Notes under the pieces: model-generated | The model's database searches: none | What the model was told of the DNA's origin: nothing | The model's input: only the letters and a program-made list of their open reading frames with translations | Made by a program: the position numbers and the translations under genes | Shown: positions 1-8,364 of the stretch, one piece after another | How the letters are laid out: each line of letters opens with the position of its first letter | How positions within the stretch are numbered: position 1 is the stretch's first letter | Assembly (NCBI RefSeq): GCF_008042035.1 | Contig: NZ_RDBL01000006.1 | Span: forward strand, 482,901-546,900 | DNA: 64,000 nucleotides | Source: Streptomyces sp. col6 | Lineage (GTDB): Bacteria > Actinomycetota > Actinomycetes > Streptomycetales > Streptomycetaceae | Reading direction: 5' to 3'

Positions 1-340
1 CCCGTGCGCCCCGCCCGGCTCCCCCGAAGTGACGCCCGGCTCCGGCGTGATCCACGTCAACGTGCGCCACCTCTCCGGCTTCACCGTCATCGGCAACCAC
101 CTCGCCCAGCACCGGGGCCTGTCACTCACTGCGATCGGCCTGGCCGCGCACATCCAGTCGCTGCCCGCAGGGGCCAGGGTCGGCATCAAGGCCCTCGCCG
201 GACGCTTCCCGGAGAGCGAGGCCCGCATCGCCGCCGCGCTGAACGAGCTGGAGGCCACCGGCTACCTCCTGCGCAGCCGCCTGCGCCTCACGGACGGGCG
301 GGTGGTCACGCGCACGGTGTCGTACAACCAACCGGTCACG
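1..340 (+). pseudogene. 5'-cut, 3'-truncated winged-helix/HTH regulator fragment
   Basis: The reading frame is already open at base 1 (an in-frame GTG lies at 47) and encodes a typical Streptomyces helix-turn-helix protein front: VIHVNVRH, then GNHLAQHRGLSLTAIGLAAHIQSLP written here only in part, a helix pair around ARVGIKALAGRFPE, and the wing-like GYLLRSRLRLTDGRVVTRT. Homologues, as I recall the family, continue for about 200 more residues after VSYNQP. Here similarity stops near base 335 and the frame runs on into sequence that is coding-like on the opposite strand and then into a terminator. I therefore read it as a truncated relic. It could still make a short protein. Its role is unknown beyond probable DNA binding. 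Confidence 0.5.
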
Positions 341-420
341 ACGACGCCCCAGCGGTCCGCCAGCGCCTCGACGATCAGCAGGCCGCGCCCGCTCTCCGCG
401 TCCGGGGCGGGCGTGTCGGG
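341..420 (-). pseudogene. relic of the C-terminus of a GHKL (anti-sigma-like) ATP-binding protein
   Basis: The complement reads TPAPDAESGRGLLIVEALAD followed by RWGVV. This is the G2-box end of the short RsbW/SpoIIAB-like ATP-binding proteins that are abundant in Streptomyces (usual pattern GRGLxLVxALADRWG). No ATP-binding N and G1 boxes lie upstream on this strand; only a terminator and another gene's end are found there. The piece abuts the HTH fragment tail to tail, so it looks like a recombination scar. Confidence 0.5.
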
Positions 421-425
421 TAATC

Positions 426-457
426 GGCCCCCGCATCGCGCGGGGGCCCTTTCTTTC
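426..457. terminator. bidirectional hairpin between the HTH relic and the RNA repair operon
   Basis: A 9-bp perfect stem GGCCCCCGC/GCGGGGGCC with a 5-base loop is followed by CTTTCTTTC. It lies just past the stop codon (456-458) of the minus-strand repair gene and past the end of the plus-strand relic. Confidence 0.75.
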
Positions 458-480
458 AAGCCCGTCCGGCGTTTGAGGAC
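456..480 (-). repeat. dispersed 25-bp element, copy 1
   Basis: TCAAGCCCGTCCGGCG followed by TTTGAGGAC. Its first three bases are the stop codon of the minus-strand MJ1316-EEP-PAP gene, so the element encodes the final residues SSNAGRA of that protein. Confidence 0.8.
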
Positions 481-2621
481 GGAACCCCGTGCCCCGGACC
501 GGGGTGCAGCGGCGCCAGGGACGCCCCCGGGATCCCCCGCAGCACCTCGGCCCCGATCTCCGCCAGCCGATGCGCCCCCGGCGCCTCCGCGCCCAGGCCG
601 ATCGCGTACCCGGTGCGACTGCCCACCGTCCGTACGCGCGGCCAGACGCGGCAGTCCGGGGCGCCCGCCTCGGTGAGGGCGGCGGTCAGGGCCAGGAGGC
701 GGCCGCGCAGGCGGCCCTCCTCGGCCGGGGCGGCTGCGGCCAGGGCCCACGCGGTGTGCTCGGTGAGCGCGGGCGGGGCGCAGAGCGTGTCCGCCTCCGC
801 CTCCAGGATCTCCCACGCCCGGAACAGCTCCGCCGTGAGCAGGTCGCGGCCGGCGGGGGAGACCTGTGCCGTGCAGGAACGGACCGGCGCTGTCGGGGTG
901 TACACCGTGACCGGGTCGCCGGTCGCCGGGCCCTCGCCCACCGGGGAACGCCAGTCCCACGCGGCCCAGGTCGCGAAGAAGTCCCGGAGGCCGCCGCCCT
1001 CGTGCGCCGTACGGGCCGCGAGGACCGCCCAGGCGATCCCCGGCAGACCGCCGCACGGCGCGGAGTCCAGGCCCCGGGCAGCCGCCCACTCCTTGACGTC
1101 CCGGGCCAGCGCGGCGAACGCCTCCCGGTGCGGTGAGGCCGCCGCGAGCACCGCTTCCGCGTCGCTCACCGCGCTGAGCGCGACCGCCGCTGCCTCGCCC
1201 AACTCCGCCCGGCGGGCCACCGCTTCGGCCGGATCCAGGGCGCCCGTCGCCACGGTGACCAGGTCCACCCGCAGGCCGTCCACGTACCAGCGCAGCCCCG
1301 GCACCCGGGCGCCCGCGACCTCGCTCAGGTCCCGGGCCTCCGGGAAGGCGTCGGCGAGCCGGTCCCGCACTCCCGAGACACCGGGGAGCGCCGCCACCAG
1401 GTCGAGGTCCGCGCCGGGGCGTGCGCAGCCCATGCGCCGGGAGCCCACGATCTCGACGCGCGCACCGGGGAGCGCCGCCGCGACCCGGCCCGCGACCTCG
1501 TCGGCCTGCGCGGAGGGCGCGCCCAGCTCCACCCGTACCCCGTAGTGGTCGGAGACGTACAGGCCGTCGGGGCTCGGGGTGTCCCCCGTCAGGGTCGCCG
1601 TGCGTGCCCGGAGCCGTTCCGTGCGCAGCAGCACCCGGTCCAGGCGGGAGACGCGGCCGGAGAGGGAGGAGATCGCGGCGAGGGGGTTCGTCGACGGGTC
1701 GAAGGTCGGCGTGTCGTCGGCGGGGCCGCGCACCTCGGTCCAGGCGTCGGTCATCGCGAGCCGGGTCTGCGGGTGGTCACCGCCGTCGTTGAAGTCCCCG
1801 ACGAGGACGAGTTCGCCCGCCACCGCCGCCAGTCCCGTTGCCAGGTCGGTCAGTTCGGCGTCCCGGCGGACGGCACCGTCGGGGGAGTGGTCGCTGCTGA
1901 GGTGGGTGACGGCCACCGTGACGGGGCCGTCCGCCGTCTCGACGACGACCGCCGCGACCGCCTTGTGCGGGCCCAGCGTGTGCACGGCCGCCTCGCTCAC
2001 CGGCAGGCGGCTGAGCAGCAGCAGCCCGTGGTCCGGCACGTCGTGGCCGGCCGGTTCGGTGGCGAGCGTGTAGCCCTCGCGCACCCAGTCGCGGGCCAGC
2101 AGCAGCGTCAGCAGCGCGGGCTCGACCTCCTGGAGCGCGATCACGTCCGCGTCCGCCGCGCGCAGGGCGTCGGCCAGGAGGGGTCTGCGCCGGGCCGTGT
2201 CGATGCGGTCGCTGTCGTAACGGTCCCAGAGGGTGTTCCAGGTGAGGACCGTCAGCGGACCCGCCGGACCCGCCGGACCCGGCCCGGAGGCGGGCGCCGG
2301 TTCCCAGGCGCCGGTCGCGGGGGAGTACGCGTGCGGCGTGCGGGCCGTGAAGTAGGGGGACGGCAGGCGGCGCGACTCCCGTATCCGGCCGGCGGCCGTC
2401 GCGTCGATGCGGTCGGTGCCCGTCGCCCGGTCCCAGACCACCTCGCCGTCCGCCTCGAAGAAGAGGACCCGGTGCCAGGGGATGTCCCCGCCCGGCGTGA
2501 ACCGGTCCAGCGGCACCCGCTTCGGCTCCCGGCCGCGCTGCGCCACGCCCAGCACGAAGCGCGCCGGGTCGAAGCGGGCGTCCCAGCGGACGCGGTGGTA
2601 GATCTCCTCGCTCGTGCGCAT
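456..2621 (-). CDS. MJ1316 domain - EEP phosphatase/nuclease - poly(A)-polymerase-like nucleotidyltransferase fusion (RNA repair/end processing)
   Basis: The product has 721 residues and three enzymatic parts. Residues 1-75 match the MJ1316/DUF504 RNA-end recognition domain (IPWHRVLFF, VVWDR). Residues about 122-368 are an endonuclease/exonuclease/phosphatase domain with WNT (N129), LQEVE (E165), THLSSDH (H240), GDFND (D276, N278), SRLDRV and SDHYGV (D358, H359). Residues about 372-700 resemble a eukaryotic-type poly(A) polymerase: GSRRMG with D405 and D407, third acid in RVDLV (D453), then GGLPGIAWAVLAAR, AAWDWRSPV and VYTPTAPVRS, which match the PAP central-domain signatures. The likely role is to recognise and trim or tail damaged or cyclic-phosphate RNA ends. 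The ATG shares one base with the TGA of the upstream ligase gene (TGATG), so the two are translationally coupled. The C-terminal end lies inside a dispersed repeat. The domain calls are firm; the substrate is not known. Confidence 0.85.
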   Translation of the reverse strand: MRTSEEIYHRVRWDARFDPARFVLGVAQRGREPKRVPLDRFTPGGDIPWHRVLFFEADGEVVWDRATGTDRIDATAAGRIRESRRLPSPYFTARTPHAYSPATGAWEPAPASGPGPAGPAGPLTVLTWNTLWDRYDSDRIDTARRRPLLADALRAADADVIALQEVEPALLTLLLARDWVREGYTLATEPAGHDVPDHGLLLLSRLPVSEAAVHTLGPHKAVAAVVVETADGPVTVAVTHLSSDHSPDGAVRRDAELTDLATGLAAVAGELVLVGDFNDGGDHPQTRLAMTDAWTEVRGPADDTPTFDPSTNPLAAISSLSGRVSRLDRVLLRTERLRARTATLTGDTPSPDGLYVSDHYGVRVELGAPSAQADEVAGRVAAALPGARVEIVGSRRMGCARPGADLDLVAALPGVSGVRDRLADAFPEARDLSEVAGARVPGLRWYVDGLRVDLVTVATGALDPAEAVARRAELGEAAAVALSAVSDAEAVLAAASPHREAFAALARDVKEWAAARGLDSAPCGGLPGIAWAVLAARTAHEGGGLRDFFATWAAWDWRSPVGEGPATGDPVTVYTPTAPVRSCTAQVSPAGRDLLTAELFRAWEILEAEADTLCAPPALTEHTAWALAAAAPAEEGRLRGRLLALTAALTEAGAPDCRVWPRVRTVGSRTGYAIGLGAEAPGAHRLAEIGAEVLRGIPGASLAPLHPGPGHGVPSSNAGRA

Positions 2622-4351
2622 CAGGCCCGGTCCTCCACGGTTCCGCTGGTGCCGATGTACCAGGTGCGGTGCGCCTGGCCGGGGTAGGGCGGGACGAAGC
2701 GGTGCAGCTGCGAGGCCAGCACCTGCGGCGGCACGGGGTGCTCCCGGCGCCCGTTGCGCGCGGCCAGCTCCGCCTCGCCGATCCAGGCCACGGCGTGCGT
2801 GACCAGGGCGTCGCGGCGGCGGGCGACCGCGTGGACCAGGGAGCGCTGGTGCGCGTTGAGGGAGGTGGCGTCCCAGACCACCGTCGCGCCGGGGACGAGG
2901 GCCGCGTCCAGCCGGTCCAGGCCCTCCCGCAGCACGTCCCCGTTGGCGCTCTGGTCGGCGCGCGAGCCCCGCGCCAGGCGCAGGTCGTCCAGCGAGATGT
3001 ACGTGGCGACGCCCGGCAGGCCCCGGCCGAAGGTGCTCTTGCCGCTGCCCGAGGGGCCGGCCAGCTGGACCAGGCGCGGGAAGTCCCCGGACCGCCACCG
3101 CCAGGTCGCGGCGACGGCCTCCTCGGCGGTGGTGATGCGGCCGGCCGCGTACGCCTCGCGGGCCTGCGCCAGGCAGCGCGCGGCGGCCTCCGGCTCCAGA
3201 CCGGCGAACGCCTCGGTGAGCCCCTCCGGTTCTCGTACGTCCTCTGCGTGCAGGGCCGACCACTCGACCTGCTCGCGCGCCTCGGCGGTGTCCGCCAGCA
3301 CGCCGGACAGCGCGTGCAGGACGGGCAGGTCGGCGGCGAGCGCCATCCGGGCCAGCCCGGCGCGCCGCTCCTCGTCGGGGTAGGGGCGGTGCAGCCCGGG
3401 GTACAGCCCGACGAGGTCCGCGACGCGGCGGGCGAGCGGCATGCCCACGCTGCCCGCGAGGGCCGGGGCGAGGGCGGTGCGGCGGGTGCCGTGCAGCAGG
3501 GCGGCGAGGACCCCGGCGATCCGGTCGTCGCCGGTGCGGCCGAGCGCGTCGAGAGCGTCGGCGGCGGCGAGGGCAGCGGTGGCGTCGGCGGTGGCGAGGG
3601 CTGCGGGGGCGTCGTGGGGCGTGGCCGAGGGGTCCTCGTGAGCTGAGGCATCCGCCGACGGGCCCACGCCCACCGCCGCCGCCAGAGCCGCCGCGTCGAC
3701 CGGCGCTCCGGATCGTACGGACCACAGGGCCGCCGTCGGGGCGAGGCCGTTCTCGACGACCTCCGCGTGCATCCAGTGCGTATCGGTCACCACATGGCCC
3801 GGCCGCACCCACTTGCCGACGACGCGGCCGAACTCGGCGGCCGGGAAGGCGGCGGCCGGCCGCACGACGTACCCCTCCTGCCGCCCCGTGTCCGGCTTCA
3901 GCGCGCGCAGCGCCTTCGCGTCGAACACCCCGCGCCACAGCACCGGCGGCGCCGGGATGCCCAGGGAGCGCAGGAACTCCACGGTCCGGTCCCAGCCCAG
4001 GCAGCGGTCGCCGTCCCAGACGGAGAACCCGTAGAAGTGGCTCTCCAGCGCGCCGTACGCCAGGGAGTGCCGGGCGAACATGTTCTCGCCGCAGATCCGC
4101 CACCCCGCAGGGACGCGGGGGCCGACGCGGGCCTGGAGGGCCTTGACCCAGGTGCGGGAGGGGTGGTGCGCCGAGTCCAGCGAGCGGGCGTGCAGCCCGT
4201 CGGCGTACAGCGTGGTGTTCTCGCCGTCCAGCTTCTCGGTGACCACGACCTCGGTGCCGGCCAGCGCGGCAAGGTCCGTCATCCGTACGTCGTCCGACGT
4301 GGCGCCGGGCGACCAGGGAAGATGAGGAGTCCGCGGATAGTGCGTACGCAT
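2621..4351 (-). CDS. RNA ligase - degenerate HD-like region - polynucleotide kinase fusion
   Basis: The product has 576 residues. The N-terminal part (1-210) is an ATP-dependent RNA ligase of the Rnl2/DRB0094 type: nucleotidyl-lysine motif KLDGENTT (K40), FYGFSVWD (106-113), EGYVVRP (159-165) and motif V lysine in GKWVR (K180). The middle (about 255-400) is helical with DDRIAGVLAALLHG. This looks like an HD domain whose HD pair became HG. The C-terminus (430-576) is a P-loop kinase: GPSGSGKST (432-440) and SLDDLR (454-458), equivalent to the T4 Pnk DxxR catalytic site. Together it could phosphorylate 5'-OH ends and seal them. Start ATG 4351 follows GGGGGAC at good spacing; longer frames upstream have no ribosome site. 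First gene of a coupled operon, divergent from rpsJ across about 510 bp. Confidence 0.88.
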   Translation of the reverse strand: MRTHYPRTPHLPWSPGATSDDVRMTDLAALAGTEVVVTEKLDGENTTLYADGLHARSLDSAHHPSRTWVKALQARVGPRVPAGWRICGENMFARHSLAYGALESHFYGFSVWDGDRCLGWDRTVEFLRSLGIPAPPVLWRGVFDAKALRALKPDTGRQEGYVVRPAAAFPAAEFGRVVGKWVRPGHVVTDTHWMHAEVVENGLAPTAALWSVRSGAPVDAAALAAAVGVGPSADASAHEDPSATPHDAPAALATADATAALAAADALDALGRTGDDRIAGVLAALLHGTRRTALAPALAGSVGMPLARRVADLVGLYPGLHRPYPDEERRAGLARMALAADLPVLHALSGVLADTAEAREQVEWSALHAEDVREPEGLTEAFAGLEPEAAARCLAQAREAYAAGRITTAEEAVAATWRWRSGDFPRLVQLAGPSGSGKSTFGRGLPGVATYISLDDLRLARGSRADQSANGDVLREGLDRLDAALVPGATVVWDATSLNAHQRSLVHAVARRRDALVTHAVAWIGEAELAARNGRREHPVPPQVLASQLHRFVPPYPGQAHRTWYIGTSGTVEDRA

Positions 4352-4471
4352 GTTCTGTCCCCCGTGCCGTTGCCGTACCCGGCCGGAAACTGTAGGGGCG
4401 GGGAGGCGGGGCGTACGACCGAATATCGCGTGCGGGAGCGGGGCCGAGGGGTCCGCGGAGCGCGCCCGCGT

Positions 4472-4499
4472 TTGACCAGCCACTCGGTAGGGGTAAGAT
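4472..4499 (+). promoter_or_regulatory. probable vegetative promoter of the S10 operon
   Basis: TTGACC at 4472-4477 and TAAGAT at 4494-4499 are separated by 16 bases, a good HrdB-type pair. A second weaker candidate, TTGGCC at 4511 with CACACT near 4536, lies just downstream. Either gives a 5' leader of more than 300 bases before rpsJ. Confidence 0.6.
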
Positions 4500-4861
4500 C
4501 CCGGGCCCGATTGGCCAGGCTCATCGCCCGTATGGCACACTAGCCAGGTTGCTCGGTTGAGTGTCAATGCTGCGCGCCTCCCGCCGGGAGGACCGGAAGC
4601 GAGTCCCACAGTACTCGTCGGCCCCATGCGGGCCGGACGTACGGGAATCTTCCGGGAAGCGTAAGTGGGGCACCGGCCAGGCACCCGGTGGGGTTTCACC
4701 CCCGGCAGCGTGGTCTTCGGCCCGCACCCCCTTGGTTGGGAAATCCTTCGGGACTTCTGCGTAGAGGGGATGCGACACGCCCGACCGCGTGGGTCGGAGG
4801 TGGGGGATACCAGAACCCCGGGTTCCAGAGCGTTAAACGAGAGACAGGACTACTAGTAGCC
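4500..4861 (+). other. long structured 5' leader of the S10 operon, no gene seen
   Basis: About 360 bases without a supported ORF. It contains a perfect stem CCTCCC/GGGAGG (4577-4591) and several GC-rich inverted repeats. Long leaders before S10 serve autoregulation by L4 in enterobacteria; whether this one does is not shown. A clear AG-rich ribosome site (GAGAGACAGGA) precedes rpsJ. Confidence 0.4.
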
Positions 4862-5170
4862 ATGGCGGGACAGAAGATCCGCATCCGGCTCAAGGCCTAC
4901 GACCACGAGGTCATCGACTCCTCGGCGAAGAAGATCGTCGAGACGGTGACCCGCACTGGTGCGTCGGTCGCGGGCCCGGTGCCGCTGCCCACTGAGAAGA
5001 ACGTGTACTGCGTCATCAAGTCGCCGCACAAGTACAAGGACTCTCGCGAGCACTTCGAGATGCGCACGCACAAGCGCCTCATCGACATCCTCGACCCCAC
5101 GCCGAAGACGGTTGACTCGCTGATGCGCCTCGACCTGCCGGCCGGCGTCGACATCGAGATCAAGCTCTGA
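4862..5170 (+). CDS. rpsJ: 30S ribosomal protein S10
   Basis: 102 residues, the normal length, starting [19 protein letters not shown] and holding the family signature [21 protein letters not shown]10 sits in the 30S head and in bacteria also joins the NusB antitermination complex. The ATG at 4862 is chosen over an in-frame upstream extension because it begins the universally conserved part and follows a ribosome site. First gene of the S10 operon; rplC follows after 14 bases. Confidence 0.98.
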   Translation: MAGQKIRIRLKAYDHEVIDSSAKKIVETVTRTGASVAGPVPLPTEKNVYCVIKSPHKYKDSREHFEMRTHKRLIDILDPTPKTVDSLMRLDLPAGVDIEIKL

Positions 5171-5184
5171 GGGGACGGGCCGAG

Positions 5185-5829
5185 ATGAGCAAGAACATCA
5201 AGGGCGTCCTGGGCGAGAAGCTCGGTATGACCCAGGTCTGGGACGAGAACAACCGGGTTGTCCCGGTGACCGTCGTCAAGGCCGGTCCGTGCGTCGTGAC
5301 GCAGGTCCGCACGAACGACAGCGACGGCTACGAGTCGGTCCAGATCGCCTTCGGCGAGATCGACCCGCGCAAGGTGAACAAGCCCCTCAAGGGCCACTTC
5401 GCCAAGGCCGACGTGACCCCGCGCCGCCACCTGGTGGAGCTCCGCACCCCTGACGCCGGCGAGTACACGCTGGGCCAGGAGATCACCGCCCAGGTGTTCG
5501 AGTCCGGCGTCAAGGTCGACGTCACGGGCAAGAGCAAGGGCAAGGGCTTCGCCGGTGTCATGAAGCGTCACAACTTCAAGGGCCTCGGCGCCGGCCACGG
5601 CGTCCAGCGCAAGCACCGTTCCCCCGGTTCGATCGGTGGCTGCGCCACCCCTGGGCGTGTCTTCAAGGGCATGCGCATGGCCGGTCGCATGGGTAACGAG
5701 CGCGTCACCACCCAGAACCTGACCATCCACGCGGTTGACGCGGAGAAGGGTCTGCTCCTCATCAAGGGCGCGGTCCCCGGTCCGAACGGCGGCCTCGTCC
5801 TGGTCCGTACCGCGGCCAAGGGGGCTTGA
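5185..5829 (+). CDS. rplC: 50S ribosomal protein L3
   Basis: 214 residues. It carries [12 protein letters not shown] at the N-terminus and the long basic loop with [24 protein letters not shown] and [14 protein letters not shown], which reaches toward the peptidyl transferase centre. L3 is one of the two proteins that start 50S assembly. Second in the S10 operon, four bases before rplD. Confidence 0.98.
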   Translation: MSKNIKGVLGEKLGMTQVWDENNRVVPVTVVKAGPCVVTQVRTNDSDGYESVQIAFGEIDPRKVNKPLKGHFAKADVTPRRHLVELRTPDAGEYTLGQEITAQVFESGVKVDVTGKSKGKGFAGVMKRHNFKGLGAGHGVQRKHRSPGSIGGCATPGRVFKGMRMAGRMGNERVTTQNLTIHAVDAEKGLLLIKGAVPGPNGGLVLVRTAAKGA

Positions 5830-5833
5830 GGTA

Positions 5834-6484
5834 ATGAGCACCATTGACATCCTTTCGCCGGCAGGCGACAAGGCCGGTACCGTCGAGCTCCCCGCGGAGA
5901 TCTTCGACGCGAAGACCAGCGTTCCGCTGATCCACCAGGTCGTCGTCGCACAGCTGGCAGCTGCCCGTCAGGGCACGCACAAGACCAAGACCCGTGGCGA
6001 GGTCCGCGGTGGTGGGCGCAAGCCTTACCGCCAGAAGGGCACCGGCCGCGCGCGCCAGGGTTCGACCCGTGCGCCGCAGTTCGTCGGCGGTGGCGTCGTC
6101 CACGGCCCGCAGCCGCGTGACTACTCCCAGCGCACCCCGAAGAAGATGAAGGCCGCCGCCCTCCGCGGTGCCCTCTCCGACCGGGCGCGTCACTCCCGCA
6201 TCCACGTCGTCACCGGCGTGGTCGAGGGTGGGATCTCCACCAAGGCCGCCAAGACGCTGTTCGGCAAGATCTCGGAGCGCAAGAACCTGCTCCTGGTCGT
6301 CGACCGCGCCGACGAGGCCGCGTGGCTCTCCGCACGCAACCTGCCCCAGGTGCACATCCTGGAGCCGGGCCAGCTGAACACGTACGACGTGATCGTCTCT
6401 GACGACGTGGTCTTCACTCAGGCCGCCTTCGAGTCCTTCGTGTCTGGCCCCCAGACCGCTGAGACCGAAGGGAGCGACGCCTGA
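5834..6484 (+). CDS. rplD: 50S ribosomal protein L4
   Basis: 216 residues. The exit-tunnel loop is plain ([19 protein letters not shown], then RAPQF). The C-terminal globular part ends in a short acidic tail. In other bacteria L4 is also the regulator of the S10 operon. ATG 5834 follows GAGGTA; the longer in-frame extension upstream lies inside rplC and is rejected. Its stop overlaps the rplW start (TGATG). Confidence 0.98.
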   Translation: MSTIDILSPAGDKAGTVELPAEIFDAKTSVPLIHQVVVAQLAAARQGTHKTKTRGEVRGGGRKPYRQKGTGRARQGSTRAPQFVGGGVVHGPQPRDYSQRTPKKMKAAALRGALSDRARHSRIHVVTGVVEGGISTKAAKTLFGKISERKNLLLVVDRADEAAWLSARNLPQVHILEPGQLNTYDVIVSDDVVFTQAAFESFVSGPQTAETEGSDA

Positions 6485-6807
6485 TGAGCGAGGCGACCGT
6501 TACCAGCAAGACCTACGACGACCCGCGCGACGTTCTCGTCAAGCCGGTTGTCTCGGAGAAGAGCTACGCGCTGCTCGACGAGAACAAGTACACGTTCATC
6601 GTCGCGCCGGGCTCCAACAAGACCCAGATCAAGCAGGCCGTCGAGGCGGTCTTCTCGGTCAAGGTCACCGGGGTCAACACGATCAACCGCCAGGGCAAGC
6701 GCAAGCGCACCAAGAGCGGTTTCGGCAAGCGCGCTGACACCAAGCGCGCCATCGTGACCCTCGCTGAGGGCGACCGTATCGACATCTTCGGCGGCCCGAC
6801 CTCCTAG
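6484..6807 (+). CDS. rplW: 50S ribosomal protein L23
   Basis: 107 residues with [40 protein letters not shown] and the conserved [13 protein letters not shown] loop. L23 lies at the tunnel exit and docks trigger factor and the signal recognition particle. Its ATG shares a base with the rplD stop, so the two are coupled. Confidence 0.98.
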   Translation: MSEATVTSKTYDDPRDVLVKPVVSEKSYALLDENKYTFIVAPGSNKTQIKQAVEAVFSVKVTGVNTINRQGKRKRTKSGFGKRADTKRAIVTLAEGDRIDIFGGPTS

Positions 6808-6845
6808 TGAGGCCGAGTCGTCCGGAATCGGACGAGGACTGAGAA

Positions 6846-7682
6846 ATGGGTATCCGCAAGTACAAGCCGACGACCCCGGGCCGTCGTGGCTCCAGCGTCG
6901 CCGACTTTGTCGAGATCACGCGGTCCACGCCGGAGAAGTCGCTGGTCCGCCCCCTGCACAACAAGGGCGGCCGTAACAACACCGGTCGTGTGACCGTTCG
7001 CCACCAGGGTGGTGGCCACAAGCGCGCCTACCGCGTGATCGACTTCCGTCGTCACGACAAGGACGGCGTGCCGGCCAAGGTCGCGCACATCGAGTACGAC
7101 CCCAACCGCACCGCGCGCATCGCGCTCCTGCACTACGCGGACGGCGAGAAGCGCTACATCATCGCGCCGCGTGGCCTGGGCCAGGGCGACCGTGTCGAGA
7201 ACGGCCCGGCCGCCGACATCAAGCCCGGCAACAACCTGGCGCTGCGCAACATCCCGGTCGGTACGACCATCCACGCCATCGAGCTGCGGCCCGGCGGCGG
7301 CGCGAAGTTCGCCCGTTCCGCGGGTGCCTCCGTGCAGCTGCTGGCGAAGGAGGGCACCATGGCCCACCTTCGTATGCCGTCGGGTGAGATCCGCCTGGTC
7401 GACGCCCGCTGCCGCGCCACCATCGGCGAGGTCGGCAACGCCGAGCAGTCGAACATCAACTGGGGCAAGGCCGGCCGCATGCGGTGGAAGGGCGTTCGCC
7501 CGACCGTCCGTGGTGTCGTCATGAACCCGGTCGACCACCCGCACGGTGGTGGTGAGGGTAAGACCTCCGGTGGCCGTCACCCGGTTTCGCCGTGGGGTAA
7601 GAAGGAAGGTCGTACTCGTTCGCCCAAGAAGGCGTCGAACAAGTACATCGTCCGCCGCCGCAAGACGAACAAGAAGCGCTAG
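6846..7682 (+). CDS. rplB: 50S ribosomal protein L2
   Basis: 278 residues, full length. It shows [30 protein letters not shown] and near the C-terminus [15 protein letters not shown], the loop with the conserved histidine near the peptidyl transferase centre. Fifth gene of the S10 operon; rpsS follows after 12 bases. Confidence 0.98.
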   Translation: MGIRKYKPTTPGRRGSSVADFVEITRSTPEKSLVRPLHNKGGRNNTGRVTVRHQGGGHKRAYRVIDFRRHDKDGVPAKVAHIEYDPNRTARIALLHYADGEKRYIIAPRGLGQGDRVENGPAADIKPGNNLALRNIPVGTTIHAIELRPGGGAKFARSAGASVQLLAKEGTMAHLRMPSGEIRLVDARCRATIGEVGNAEQSNINWGKAGRMRWKGVRPTVRGVVMNPVDHPHGGGEGKTSGGRHPVSPWGKKEGRTRSPKKASNKYIVRRRKTNKKR

Positions 7683-7694
7683 GAGCGGGTTTAG

Positions 7695-7976
7695 ATGCCG
7701 CGCAGTCTCAAGAAGGGGCCCTTCGTCGACGGACACCTCGCCAAGAAGGTGGACGTACAGAACGAGGCAGGCACCAAGAACGTCATCAAGACCTGGTCCC
7801 GTCGCTCGATGATCGTCCCGGCCATGCTGGGTCACACCATCGCGGTGCACAACGGCAAGATCCACGTCCCGGTGTTCGTCACCGAGTCGATGGTCGGCCA
7901 CAAGCTCGGCGAGTTCTCGCCGACTCGCACCTTCCGCGGCCACGTCAAGGACGACCGGAAGTCGAAGCGCCGCTAA
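7695..7976 (+). CDS. rpsS: 30S ribosomal protein S19
   Basis: 93 residues beginning [18 protein letters not shown], with [20 protein letters not shown] and the C-terminal [16 protein letters not shown]19 pairs with S13 in the 30S head. A plain family member with no odd features; a ribosome site (AGGAG) follows the rplB stop. Confidence 0.98.
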   Translation: MPRSLKKGPFVDGHLAKKVDVQNEAGTKNVIKTWSRRSMIVPAMLGHTIAVHNGKIHVPVFVTESMVGHKLGEFSPTRTFRGHVKDDRKSKRR

Positions 7977-8016
7977 CGCGGGGTGACTGACTATGACTTA
8001 CACCGAAGGGACAACC

Positions 8017-8364
8017 ATGGAAGCCAGGGCCCAGGCGCGGTACATCCGCGTCACGCCCATGAAGGCCCGCCGCGTGGTGGACCTCATCCGTGGCATGGAT
8101 GCCACGGAGGCTCAGGCGGTCCTGCGTTTCGCCCCGCAGGCCGCGAGCGTGCCGGTTGGCAAGGTGCTGGACAGCGCCATCGCCAACGCTGCACACAACT
8201 ACGACCACACCGACGCCTCTTCGCTGGTCATCAGCGAGGCGTACGTGGACGAGGGCCCGACCCTGAAGCGGTTCCGTCCGCGTGCCCAGGGCCGTGCCTA
8301 CCGGATCCGTAAGCGGACCAGCCACATCACCGTGGTCGTCAGCAGCAAGGAAGGAACCCGGTAA
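8017..8364 (+). CDS. rplV: 50S ribosomal protein L22
   Basis: 115 residues from [19 protein letters not shown]. The extended hairpin that lines the exit tunnel is present ([20 protein letters not shown]). ATG 8017 is preferred over ATG 7993 because GAAGGG lies six bases before it and homologues begin MEARAQA; the upstream start would add eight residues. The stop overlaps the rpsC ATG. Confidence 0.96.
   Translation: MEARAQARYIRVTPMKARRVVDLIRGMDATEAQAVLRFAPQAASVPVGKVLDSAIANAAHNYDHTDASSLVISEAYVDEGPTLKRFRPRAQGRAYRIRKRTSHITVVVSSKEGTR

Noticed and set aside
421..676. Continuation of the HTH frame to 676 as a real C-terminus
   Set aside because: It runs through a terminator, the dispersed repeat and the antisense of the PAP domain gene, giving Pro/Arg-rich sequence with no family resemblance.
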